Origin: Clostridiales bacterium
Lineage (GTDB): Bacteria > Bacillota > Clostridia > Lachnospirales > Lachnospiraceae
Assembly (NCBI GenBank): GCA_019416265.1
Contig: DXXQ01000161.1
Coordinates: 1 to 33,219, forward strand
DNA: 33,219 nt
Direction of reading: 5' to 3'
The notes beneath the pieces are model-generated. The model had not been told where the DNA came from. It ran no database searches and saw only the letters and a list, made by a program, of their open reading frames with translations. Numbering within the stretch: position 1 is the first letter of the stretch; the number at the start of each line of letters is the position of its first letter. The position numbers and the translations under genes were made by a program. This document shows positions 7,774 to 16,700 of the stretch, piece after piece.

Positions 7774-9144
7774 ATGGACGCAGTAATGAACTTCTTGGAT
7801 ACTCTCGTAGGAAATGTGAATACATTTCTCTGGGACAACCTTTTGATGTACCTTCTGGTACTTACAGGTATCTACTTCACTTTCCGCCTCCGCTTCGTAC
7901 AGGTTCGTAAATTCAAAGCGGGACTGAAAGCGCTTTTCGGAAACTTTTCCCTGAATGGAGGGTCTGACGGCGCCGGGCTCAGTTCTTTCCAGGCGCTGAC
8001 AACAGCAATCGCTGCACAGGTGGGTACAGGCAACATTGCGGGAGCTGCCACAGCGCTTGCATCCGGAGGCCCGGGAGCAATTTTCTGGATGTGGGTTTCC
8101 GCTTTCTTCGGAATGGCTACCATTTATGCGGAGGCGGTTCTTGCACAGCATACCAGAGTGGAGAAGGACGGAGAGATCACAGGCGGCCCTGTCTACTACA
8201 TAAAGGCGGTATTTAAAGGAGGCTTCGGCAAATTCCTGGCAGGATTTTTCTCAGTGGCGATCATTCTTGCCCTGGGATTTATGGGAAACATGGTGCAGTC
8301 CAATTCCATCGGAGATTCTTTCCACAATGCATTCGGTGTGCCTCCCATGGCAGTCGGCATCTGCATTGCTTTGATCGCTGCTTTTATTTTCATCGGAGGA
8401 GTAAAGAGAATCGCCTGGTTCACAGAAAAAATCGTTCCAATCATGGCCCTCTTTTACATCGTCGGCTGTGTGGTAATTCTTTTTATGTGCGGCGGAAGTG
8501 TGGGAACAGCTTTCCATGATATTTTTGTAGGCGCTTTTCAGCCTCAGGCAGTTATGGGCGGAGCGCTTGGTGTGACCGTACAGAAAGCTATGCGCTTTGG
8601 CGTTGCCAGAGGTCTTTTCTCAAATGAGGCAGGTATGGGTTCCACACCTCACGCACATGCCACTGCACAGGTAGATCATCCAAGCGAGCAGGGAATCATC
8701 GCAATGATGGGTGTGTTTATCGACACCTTTATCATTCTTACCCTTACAGCTTTGGTTATCATTTCCACAGGCGCCCTTGAGACAGGACTTACGGGAAGCG
8801 GACTTGCACAGGCGGCTTTTGACGCTAAATTCGGCTCCTTCGGAAAGATTTTTATTGCCATCTGTATGCTGTTCTTTGCGTTTACAACCATCATCGGCTG
8901 GTACTATTTCGGGGAAGTAAATGTTCGAAGCCTTTTTGGAAAAAAAGCGGTAAAAATTTATGCGGTTCTTGTAGTGCTCTGCGTAATCGCAGGCTCCGGG
9001 CTGAAGGTACAGCTTGTATGGGATATGTCCGATATGTTTAACGGATTGATGGTATTGCCCAACCTGATTGCCCTTCTGGCTTCCGGCGGAGCAGTTGTGA
9101 CTTTAACGAAAAAATATGAGGAATTCCTGAAACGGGGATTATAA
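7774..9144 (+). CDS. Sodium/alanine (or glycine) symporter, AGCS family
   Basis: Inner-membrane transporter that takes up alanine or glycine with sodium. The ATG at 7774 is chosen because GAGGGAG lies 8 bases upstream and the longer frame runs into the promoter. It gives 456 residues, the normal family length. About ten membrane helices are visible. The family signature is clear in the segment GTGNIAGAATALASGGPGA (about residues 84-102), followed by FWMWVSAFFGMATIYAE. A second conserved stretch is RGLFSNEAGMGSTPHAHATA. It forms a single-gene unit between a perfect promoter and a strong terminator, suggesting high expression. The exact substrate (Ala, Gly or other small neutral amino acid) is not readable from sequence. 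Confidence 0.95.
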   Translation: MDAVMNFLDTLVGNVNTFLWDNLLMYLLVLTGIYFTFRLRFVQVRKFKAGLKALFGNFSLNGGSDGAGLSSFQALTTAIAAQVGTGNIAGAATALASGGPGAIFWMWVSAFFGMATIYAEAVLAQHTRVEKDGEITGGPVYYIKAVFKGGFGKFLAGFFSVAIILALGFMGNMVQSNSIGDSFHNAFGVPPMAVGICIALIAAFIFIGGVKRIAWFTEKIVPIMALFYIVGCVVILFMCGGSVGTAFHDIFVGAFQPQAVMGGALGVTVQKAMRFGVARGLFSNEAGMGSTPHAHATAQVDHPSEQGIIAMMGVFIDTFIILTLTALVIISTGALETGLTGSGLAQAAFDAKFGSFGKIFIAICMLFFAFTTIIGWYYFGEVNVRSLFGKKAVKIYAVLVVLCVIAGSGLKVQLVWDMSDMFNGLMVLPNLIALLASGGAVVTLTKKYEEFLKRGL

Positions 9145-9147
9145 CAT

Positions 9148-9191
9148 AAAATAAGAAGAAACAGATTTTACACTGTTTCTTCTTATTTTTT
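9148..9191 (+). terminator. Strong intrinsic terminator after the symporter
   Basis: Stem of at least 15 base pairs (AATAAGAAGAAACAG / CTGTTTCTTCTTATT) with an 8-base loop and a seven-T tract, starting right after the stop codon. Confidence 0.93.
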
Positions 9192-9298
9192 TGTTTACGG
9201 AGAGAAAGGGTTTCAGAGCCCTTGCCGAAAAGAGATATAGAAAAAAACCGGGAAAAACTGGTAAATATTAACAAAAGTAACAAAAGCGTAAAAAATAG

Positions 9299-9327
9299 TT
9301 GCACTTTCGTAAGAAATGTGATAAGTT
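9299..9327 (+). promoter_or_regulatory. Tentative promoter of the LRR/FN3 secreted protein
   Basis: TTGCAC, a 17-base spacer and TAAGTT; the -10 is poor. Nearby TAAGTTA is repeated at 9322-9328 and again around 9340. The leader before the gene is about 95 bases and GT-rich. Nothing else is recognised between the terminator and the gene. Confidence 0.3.
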
Positions 9328-9426
9328 AGTATCATGTAATAAGTTAAAAGTGAGGATGCAGCCGGTAAGTGTAAGGTGGGGAGTGCCGGGGCTTCCGGGA
9401 AAATTCAGAAAGTGAGGAGATAAATA

Positions 9427-10944
9427 ATGAGAAACAGAAAAAAGTTTCAGGCATGTATGGCAGGCGTACTCAGTGCAGCAATGCTGATGACAAATGTTTC
9501 TGTCTGGGGTGCAGAGTTTTCTGACGGCGCAGAGGCACAGGGAATTGAAGCGGCAGCAGAGACAGAGGAGGAGGTTCCGGTTCTTGAGGACGAGACTTTC
9601 GCTTCCGAGGCAGCAGAGGCTTCTGAGACTTCCATCAGCTCAAGCACATTTCCGGATGCAGTATTCCGTGAGTATGTTCTGAAAGAATTTGATACCAACG
9701 GAAACAAGAAGCTTTCCGATTCCGAGAAAAAAGCTGCTACAGAGCTGAAGCTTCCGAATATGGGAATCACGGACTTAAAAGGTGTGAACTATCTGCCATA
9801 CCTTACCATGTTATCCGTACCGGGAAACAAGCTGAAAAAAGTGGACTTAAGATATAACACCAGACTGGAAAATATCAACCTCAGCGGAAATGACCTTGCA
9901 GGTACTCTTGACTTAAGCAGATGTACCAGGATGAAAACCATCAACTATTCAGATAATGCTCTGACCAAGGTTAATATGCCTTCCTCTAAATATCTGAAAA
10001 AGGTTGAGATGATCAACGCAAGCAAGAACAAATTTACAAGCCAGACAAATGCAGGTCTGTATTACAAGAATATTGACAGCTCTGTAATGCCTGACTTAAT
10101 TGAGATTTACGCAAGCGACAATGCAATGACCAGCTTTAACTGCAATGGTTATGCAGGTATGATGCTTGATCTGCGCAACAATAAGATCACCAAGTTTGAA
10201 GGAGGCACAGGCGGCTTCCAGGCTCTTGGTATTCTTCTTGACGGTAAATACAATACGCTGAGCAGTACCTCTAAGGTGGATTTCTCCACTCTTGGAAATG
10301 TAGTGCCTCAGAGATTTACCTGCAACTCCAATGTGAAATCCAAGATTACAATGGTTACTCCGAGATTATCCACTTCTCTGGCTTCCGACTGGTCACAGAT
10401 TAAGGTAACAGTTGGTTCCACCAGCGACAATGCAAGCTATAAGCTTGAGAAGAGAACAGGAAGCGGAAGCTATAAGACCATTAAAACCTGGGAAGAGGGC
10501 GAGCTTGTAGATCCGGAATTCGGTGAGAATGAATATATTGACAAGGATATCACACCGGGCGGAACTTATACATATAGACTGACAACAACAGTTAAGGTTC
10601 AGGATACAAACCATAACTCCATTGCATGGCCGAAGTCTGCAGGAAAACAGGTAAAGGTAGCTCTGGATAAACCGTCAATCTCTGTGACGTCTTCCAAGAA
10701 AGGCTATGCAACTATCAGCTGGAAGGCAGTTCCCGGCGCTGACGGATATCAGGTTTACTACGGAAAGAAAGCAGGCTCCAAGAGTGCCACAACCCGTCTT
10801 GCAACTACAAGCAAGCTGTCCTACTCCAAGAGCAGACTTTCCAGCGGAAAGACCTATTATTTCCGTGTTCGCGCGTACAAAAAAGTAAATGGTAAAAACG
10901 TTTACGGCGCACCATGTACAGTAAAGGGCGTTAAGATTAAATAA
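9427..10944 (+). CDS. Secreted leucine-rich-repeat protein with C-terminal FN3 domain
   Basis: Exported protein, probably involved in surface or matrix interactions; the ligand is unknown. A classical signal peptide (basic start, hydrophobic core AGVLSAAMLMTNVSV, cleavage near residue 29) is followed by an acidic Ala/Glu-rich linker. Then comes an FPDAVFREYV...DTNGNKKLSDSE segment with an EF-hand-like acidic loop (residues about 75-100), common in front of clostridial LRR domains. Degenerate leucine-rich repeats follow (about 105-300; for example LTMLSVPGNKLKKVDL and LENINLSGNDLAGTLDL). The C-terminus has an FN3-like beta-sandwich (about 415-505) with ISWKAVPGADGYQVYY and YYFRVRAYKKVNGK; another possible FN3-like segment precedes it (310-410). 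No sortase motif or membrane anchor is seen. GAGGAG precedes the ATG by 8 bases. The next gene is another FN3-bearing secreted protein. Confidence 0.85.
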   Translation: MRNRKKFQACMAGVLSAAMLMTNVSVWGAEFSDGAEAQGIEAAAETEEEVPVLEDETFASEAAEASETSISSSTFPDAVFREYVLKEFDTNGNKKLSDSEKKAATELKLPNMGITDLKGVNYLPYLTMLSVPGNKLKKVDLRYNTRLENINLSGNDLAGTLDLSRCTRMKTINYSDNALTKVNMPSSKYLKKVEMINASKNKFTSQTNAGLYYKNIDSSVMPDLIEIYASDNAMTSFNCNGYAGMMLDLRNNKITKFEGGTGGFQALGILLDGKYNTLSSTSKVDFSTLGNVVPQRFTCNSNVKSKITMVTPRLSTSLASDWSQIKVTVGSTSDNASYKLEKRTGSGSYKTIKTWEEGELVDPEFGENEYIDKDITPGGTYTYRLTTTVKVQDTNHNSIAWPKSAGKQVKVALDKPSISVTSSKKGYATISWKAVPGADGYQVYYGKKAGSKSATTRLATTSKLSYSKSRLSSGKTYYFRVRAYKKVNGKNVYGAPCTVKGVKIK

Positions 10945-11030
10945 TGCCAGTTAGGAATCTTTAAAATAAAATATTGCGGCTGTGAGATTTGCTGACAGTC
11001 ACAGATTCATCCTTGTGGTGAAACACTACG

Positions 11031-11080
11031 AAAATGCCGGTTATGCAGAAGAGTTCGGATCTTCTGCAGACCGGTGTTTT
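11031..11080 (+). other. Long imperfect hairpin before the SGNH hydrolase gene
   Basis: Outer arms AAAATGCCGGT / ACCGGTGTTTT pair with two G-U pairs, and inner arms GCAGAAGA / TCTTCTGC pair perfectly around a 7-base loop, with a small internal bulge. It ends in only four T residues, so it is a weak terminator for the LRR gene or a leader structure of the hydrolase gene that starts 23 bases later. Confidence 0.6.
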
Positions 11081-11103
11081 CCGTATAAAAGGGGGAAGGG
11101 ATT

Positions 11104-12225
11104 TTGAAAAGAAAAAGAAGATATCAGGTACTTTTGACGTTGCTGATGGTTTTTTTGTCCACAGTTACAGTAAGGGCAGCATCGCCTGCGAAACCTGCGA
11201 CTCCGGTTCTGAAAGGTGTTGCCCATAAAAATGAGGTAACTCTTACCTGGAACCAGGTGAAAAACGCCAGAGGATACCATATTTATCTTTATTACAGCTC
11301 AGATCAGGGATTTCGCCGGGTGCTGAATATCAGTGCCAGGGCAGAGCGCAAGGTTACTCTGAAAGGATCTCTGGACAGGGTTTACAGGTATAAGATACGG
11401 GCCTATAACAAGAAGGGGAATAAAGTAACCTACAGTGAAATGTCTCCGGAGCTTCAGGTGAAGACCGCACCGTCTAAGGTGAACATGAAATTAGCGGAGA
11501 AGCGGAGCAGCACAATGACCCAGCTTAACTGGAAAAAGATTCCATCGGCAGACGGGTATCAGGTGATACGCTCTGAGAAGGAGAACGGGCCATACAGGAG
11601 AATTGCTGTGATTCAGGGGAACAAGATAACCTCCTTTCAGGATACGGCCACAGAAGGAAAGAAGTGGTTTTACCGTGTAAGGGCATATGGAAGAAATCCG
11701 GGAAGCCGGGTTTACGGGGCTTACAGTGGGGCTGTACGGACGGAGGAACGTCCGCTTATGGTCATCGGGGATTCCAGAACAGTTATGCTGGAAGAACTGA
11801 TAGGCGGTGATACCACCTGGATCTGTAAGATAAGCATGGGCTATAAATGGCTGGCGGAGACTGCAGTGAAGGAAGTGGAGAAGGCGCTGAAGCATAACAG
11901 TGATATCGTGATCTGGCTGGGCGTAAATGACCCCGGAAATATTATGAATTATATCACCTGGCTGAATGAACAGATTCCGGTCTGGCGTTCCCGGGGGGCA
12001 AGGGTTTATATCATGGCTGTAGGGCAGGTGGAAAACGATCTCTTTGTTGACAACGAGGATATCAGGGAATTTAATACCCGCATGAAGGCCTCAATACGAG
12101 GAGCAAAATATATAGACCTTTATACCTATCTGGAGAAATCCGGATATCACACAACGGACGGCACTCACTATGACGATGCCACAAGCAGAAAAATATACAA
12201 TTATATGAAAAAGAACATTCGATAA
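11104..12225 (+). CDS. Secreted FN3-SGNH/GDSL hydrolase
   Basis: Exported esterase-like hydrolase, probably acting on acyl groups of glycans or wall polymers. The start is a TTG at 11104, preceded by GGGGGAAGGG and followed directly by a signal peptide (MKRKRRY..., cleavage near Ala25/Ala26). Two FN3 domains follow (about 30-122 and 123-213; each has a TW/NW strand and a YRVRAY/YKIRAY strand). The SGNH domain (about 216-373) shows block I as IGDSRT (Ser224 nucleophile), block III as WLGVND (Asn275) and block V as TDGTHYDD (Asp352, His355). The Gly of block II is probably in the MGYKW segment. All catalytic residues are present, so it should be active. It shares FN3 architecture with the preceding gene and may be co-regulated with it. 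Substrate unknown. Confidence 0.88.
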   Translation: MKRKRRYQVLLTLLMVFLSTVTVRAASPAKPATPVLKGVAHKNEVTLTWNQVKNARGYHIYLYYSSDQGFRRVLNISARAERKVTLKGSLDRVYRYKIRAYNKKGNKVTYSEMSPELQVKTAPSKVNMKLAEKRSSTMTQLNWKKIPSADGYQVIRSEKENGPYRRIAVIQGNKITSFQDTATEGKKWFYRVRAYGRNPGSRVYGAYSGAVRTEERPLMVIGDSRTVMLEELIGGDTTWICKISMGYKWLAETAVKEVEKALKHNSDIVIWLGVNDPGNIMNYITWLNEQIPVWRSRGARVYIMAVGQVENDLFVDNEDIREFNTRMKASIRGAKYIDLYTYLEKSGYHTTDGTHYDDATSRKIYNYMKKNIR

Positions 12226-12268
12226 AAAATACGGGAAGCCCGGTGATTCCGGAGCTTCCCGTATTTTT
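12225..12268. terminator. Bidirectional terminator between SGNH gene and tRNA-Leu
   Basis: A perfect stem (ATACGGGAAGC / GCTTCCCGTAT, extended by A-T pairs) with inner CCGG pairing is flanked by A-runs on the left and T-runs on the right. It can stop plus-strand transcription from the hydrolase and minus-strand transcription from the convergent tRNA gene. A short second stem (ATCGGA / TCCGAT) follows at 12269-12286. Confidence 0.88.
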
Positions 12269-12302
12269 ATCGGAGTCTTTTCCGATTTAGACAAAAAAAT
12301 AA

Positions 12303-12386
12303 TGCAGGAGATGGGACTTGAACCCACACGATCTTGCGACCACAGGCACCTGAAGCCTGCGCGTCTGCCAATTCCGCCACTCCTGC
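12303..12386 (-). tRNA. tRNA-Leu, anticodon CAG
   Basis: On the minus strand the 84-base gene folds into a standard class II tRNA. The acceptor stem is GCAGGAG / CTCCTGC with discriminator A, the D-arm contains GGCGGAATTGGCAGACGC, and the anticodon stem CAGGC / GCCTG holds loop TTCAGGT (anticodon CAG). There is a long variable arm (TGGTCGCAAGATCGT), and the T-loop is GTTCAAGTC. The long variable arm and A73 fit leucine. The 3' CCA is not encoded. Confidence 0.97.
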
Positions 12387-12425
12387 ATTTCTTATGTTCA
12401 ATCGCTGTTTCGCGACTGCTTGATT

Positions 12426-12454
12426 ATAATAACCTATGTCTGGATAAAAGTCAA
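12426..12454 (-). promoter_or_regulatory. Promoter of tRNA-Leu
   Basis: On the minus strand: TTGACT, a 17-base spacer and TATTAT, about 40 bases before the mature tRNA 5' end. A perfect TATAAT also overlaps, but at 20-base spacing. Confidence 0.7.
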
Positions 12455-12562
12455 TAGGTTTTTTAAAGTTTTTTTATTTTTTTTAATTTTTCTTCCAAAA
12501 GGCACAAAAAGCCTTATAAATTTTTTTGTGTAAAACAGAATTATTTTTAGTGTCGCATTATG

Positions 12563-12591
12563 TTGAAAAAGAATTTTCGATATGATATAAT
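12563..12591 (+). promoter_or_regulatory. Promoter of carAB
   Basis: TTGAAA, a 17-base spacer and TATAAT. The leader to the carA start is only about 38 bases, which leaves no room for a PyrR-type attenuator. Control by transcript antitermination is therefore not visible here. Confidence 0.82.
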
Positions 12592-12636
12592 CTCGAAGAT
12601 TTAGGATAAAATAAACGAAACAGAAAGGGAGATTGT

Positions 12637-13713
12637 ATGAAAGCATTTCTGATATTAGAAGATGGCCATGTATTTACAGGAACGAGCATTGGCTCTACAA
12701 GAGAAGTTATCAGCGAAATCGTCTTTAATACTTCCATGGCAGGTTACCTGGAAGTGATGTCAGACCCGACATATCTGGGACAGGCAGTTTGTATGACATA
12801 TCCGTTAATCGGAAACTACGGAATCTGCTACGAGGACCAGGAATCCAGAAACACCTGGGTTGACGGAGTGATCGTTCGTGAATTATCCCGCATTCCAAGC
12901 AACTTCAGAAGCGTGGACACTATCCAGCACTTCTTGATGAAACATGATATACCGGGTATTGCAGGGATTGATACCAGAGCACTGACCAGAATCCTTCGCG
13001 AGAAAGGTACCATGAACGGTATGATCACGGTCGATGAAAATTATGATTTAGATACAATTATCCCGCGTTTAAAAGCATACAAAAAAGAAAATGCCGTAGA
13101 AACCGTAAGCCGCCGCGAGAAAGAGATTGTGAAGGGAAATGGCCCGAAGGTTGCCCTTATGGACTTTGGCGTAAGAAACAGTCTTGTAGCCGCGCTTACA
13201 GACAGAGGATGCCAGGTGACGGTATATCCGGCACAGACCAGTGCGGAAGCGATCCTGAAGGACGCTCCGGACGGAATCCTGCTGAGCAACGGCCCTGGAG
13301 ATCCCAAGGCAGCTCCGGCTGTTATAGAGGAGGTAAAGAAGCTGTATGAGGCAGATGTTCCGGTAATGGGAATCGGTCTTGGCCATCAGCTTATGGCTCT
13401 TGCAGCAGGCGGAGATACTTATAAGATGAAATGCGGACACAGAGGAAGCAACTATCCGGTCAGAGGAATGGAAACAGGCATGACCTACATTTCCTCCCAG
13501 GGTCACGGATATGCAGTTGATGCAGCTTCCCTTGAGGAGAAAAACATTGCCAAAGCTTCCTATGTGAATGTAAATGACGGCACAAACGAAGGTCTGGACT
13601 ACATCGGAAAGAAAATTTTCACTGTTCAGTTCCAGCCGGCATCTGAGGAAGGTGTACAGTATACAAGCTCCTTATATAATAAATTTGTGGAAATGATGGG
13701 AGGGAATAAATAA
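12637..13713 (+). CDS. carA: Carbamoyl-phosphate synthase small subunit lacking the glutaminase catalytic triad
   Basis: CarA normally hydrolyses glutamine and channels ammonia to CarB for carbamoyl phosphate, the precursor of arginine and pyrimidines. The 358-residue length is normal, and both the N-terminal CarA domain (1-140) and the class I glutamine amidotransferase domain (about 170-355) are recognisable, with LLSNGPGDP (215-223) intact. The nucleophile motif reads GIGLGHQL, with Gly247 where Cys is expected. The C-terminal motif reads QFQPAS where family members have QGHPEAS, so His is Gln333 and Glu is Ala335. All three triad residues (Cys269, His353, Glu355 in E. coli) are therefore replaced. 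Such a protein should not hydrolyse glutamine; it may serve as a structural or allosteric partner of an ammonia-using CarB. Stop and carB start overlap as TAATG. Confidence 0.93.
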   Translation: MKAFLILEDGHVFTGTSIGSTREVISEIVFNTSMAGYLEVMSDPTYLGQAVCMTYPLIGNYGICYEDQESRNTWVDGVIVRELSRIPSNFRSVDTIQHFLMKHDIPGIAGIDTRALTRILREKGTMNGMITVDENYDLDTIIPRLKAYKKENAVETVSRREKEIVKGNGPKVALMDFGVRNSLVAALTDRGCQVTVYPAQTSAEAILKDAPDGILLSNGPGDPKAAPAVIEEVKKLYEADVPVMGIGLGHQLMALAAGGDTYKMKCGHRGSNYPVRGMETGMTYISSQGHGYAVDAASLEEKNIAKASYVNVNDGTNEGLDYIGKKIFTVQFQPASEEGVQYTSSLYNKFVEMMGGNK

Positions 13714-16700
13714 TGCCAAAGATAAAAGACATTAAAAAGGTACTGGTTATTGGTTCCGGCCCGATTATCATCGGTCAGGCAGCAGAGTTCGACTACGCAG
13801 GAACACAGGCATGCCGTGCTCTGAAAGAAGAAGGGATCGAGGTTGTACTTCTGAACTCCAACCCTGCAACCATCATGACAGACAAAGACATGGCTGACAG
13901 AGTCTATATCGAGCCTCTGACAGTGGAAGTTGTAGAACAGCTGATCCTCAAAGAGAAACCGGACAGCGTACTTCCCACACTGGGAGGACAGGCAGGTCTG
14001 AACCTGGCAATGGAGCTGGCAGAGAGCGGTTTCTTAAAAGAGCACAACGTTCGTCTGATCGGTACCACTCCTGACACCATCAAGAGAGCCGAAGACCGTC
14101 AGGCATTTAAAGATACCATGGAAAAAATCAACGAGCCCATCGCAGCCTCCAAGGTTGTTACAACAGTAGAAGACGGTGTGGCTTTCACAAATACCATCGG
14201 TTATCCGGTTGTTCTCCGTCCTGCATACACACTTGGCGGAAGCGGCGGCGGTATCGCGTACAATGAGCCTGAACTGATTGAAATCCTGGAGAACGGACTT
14301 CGTCTTTCCCGTGTAGGAGAGGTTCTTGTAGAGAGATGTATCTCCGGATGGAAAGAAATTGAATACGAAGTAATCCGTGACAGCGCAGGAAACTGCATCA
14401 CTGTATGTAACATGGAGAATGTAGACCCGGTTGGTGTCCACACAGGTGACTCCATCGTAGTTGCGCCTACACAGACCCTGGGAGCAAAAGAGTGCAATAT
14501 GCTCCGTACCTCCGCTCTCAACATCATCACAGAGCTTGGAATTACAGGCGGATGTAACGTACAGTTTGCCCTTCATCCGGAGAGCTTTGAATACTGCGTA
14601 ATCGAGGTAAATCCACGTCTGAGCCGTTCCTCAGCCCTTGCAAGTAAGGCAACAGGATACCCCATTGCCAAGGTTGCATCCAAGATCGCTCTTGGATATA
14701 CACTGGATGAAATTCCGAACGCAGTTACGGGAAATACCTTTGCAAGCTTTGAGCCGACCATCGACTACTGTGTAGTTAAGGTTCCGCGCCTTCCATTCGA
14801 TAAATTTATCACAGCAAAGAGAACTCTGACCACTCAGATGAAAGCAACAGGAGAGGTTATGAGTATCTGTACAAGCTTCGAGGGAGCTTTAATGAAAGCG
14901 ATCCGTTCCCTGGAGCAGCATGTAGACTGTCTGCAGTCTTATGATTTCAGCCATCTCACAGAAGAAGAGCTGCTGGAAGAACTGAAAATCGTAGATGACC
15001 GCAGAATCTGGAAGATTGCAGAAGCGATCCGCAAAGGAGTTCCGCAGGATACAATTTATGAAATCACAAAAATCGACCGTTGGTTTATTGATAAGATCGC
15101 AGTGATCGTTGAAATGGAGAAGGCTCTGGAGACAGAGGAGCTGACAGGGGAACTTCTTCTGGAAGCAAAACGCATGGAATTCCCGGATAATGTCATTGCC
15201 CGTATGACAGGTAAGACAGAAGACCAGATCAAAGCTATGCGTGAAGAATGTGGCATTAAGGCAGCATACAAGCTGGTTGACACCTGTGCGGGTGAGTTCC
15301 AGGCTGCAACTCCATACTACTATTCCGTATACGGAGACAAGGAAACGGAAAACGAAGCCATTGCAACTCCGGACAAAAAGAAAGTTCTTGTACTTGGTTC
15401 CGGTCCGATCCGTATCGGCCAGGGTATCGAGTTCGACTTCTGTTCCGTACACTGTACCTGGGCATTTGCAAAAGAAGGCTACGAAACGATCATTATCAAC
15501 AACAACCCGGAAACCGTAAGTACAGACTTCGATATTGCAGACAAACTGTATTTCGAGCCTCTTACACCGGAAGATGTTGAAAATGTTGTAAATATTGAGA
15601 AACCGGACGGAGCAGTTGTTCAGTTCGGCGGACAGACAGCGATCAAGCTTACAGAAGCCCTCATTAAGATGGGAGTTAAGATTCTCGGTACTTCCGCAGA
15701 AGACGTAGACGCAGCAGAAGACCGTGAGCTCTTTGACGGAATCCTTGAGCAGTGCCAGATTCCAAGACCAAAGGGAGATACCGTATTCACCGCAGAGGAA
15801 GCGAAAGAAGTGGCAAACAGACTGGGCTATCCGGTTCTGGTACGTCCTTCCTATGTACTTGGCGGCCAGGGTATGAGAATCGCCGTAAGTGACGAGGATG
15901 TGGAAGAATACATCGGAATCATCAACCAGATCGCTCAGGATCATCCGATTCTGGTAGATAAATATCTGGTAGGAAAGGAAATCGAGGTTGACGCAGTATG
16001 CGACGGCGAAGAGATCCTGATTCCAGGTATCATGGAGCATATTGAGCGCGCCGGCGTTCATTCCGGAGACAGTATTTCCGTATATCCGGCACAGACCATC
16101 AGTGAAAATGCAAAGGCAACCATCGCAGAGTATACACGCCGTCTTGCAAAAGCCCTTCACGTTGTAGGTATGATCAACATTCAGTTTATCGTATGCGGGG
16201 AAGAAGTGTATGTGATCGAGGTAAACCCCCGTTCCAGCCGTACCGTTCCTTATATCTCCAAGGTAACAGGAATTCCGATCGTACCGCTTGCAACAAAGGT
16301 TATTCTCGGATATAAACTGAAAGATCTCGGATATCAGGCAGGATTACAGGAAGAAGCGAAGCATATCGCCATCAAGATGCCGGTATTCTCCTTCGAAAAG
16401 ATCCGCGGCGCAGATATCAGCCTTGGACCTGAAATGAAATCTACAGGAGAGTGTCTCGGTATTGCGGAGACCTTCAATGAGGCTCTTTACAAAGCGTTCA
16501 TCGGCGCAGGCATCCGCCTTCCGAAACATAAAAATATGATTATCACCGTCAAGGACGAGGACAAAGAAGATATTATTCCGATCGCAAGAAGATTCGAAGC
16601 ACAGGGCTACCGTATCTATGCGACACTTGGAACTGCAAAGGTTCTCAAAGAGAACGGAATCAAAGTAATCCGTACCAATAAGCTGGAGCAGCCGGCTCCG

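Noticed and set aside
12592..12636. PyrR attenuator in the carAB leader
   Set aside because: Only about 38 leader bases with no antiterminator/terminator pair.
14889..16160. 423-codon minus-strand open frame inside carB
   Set aside because: It is antisense to a well-conserved carB, has Cys/Phe-rich composition typical of shadow frames and no start signal.
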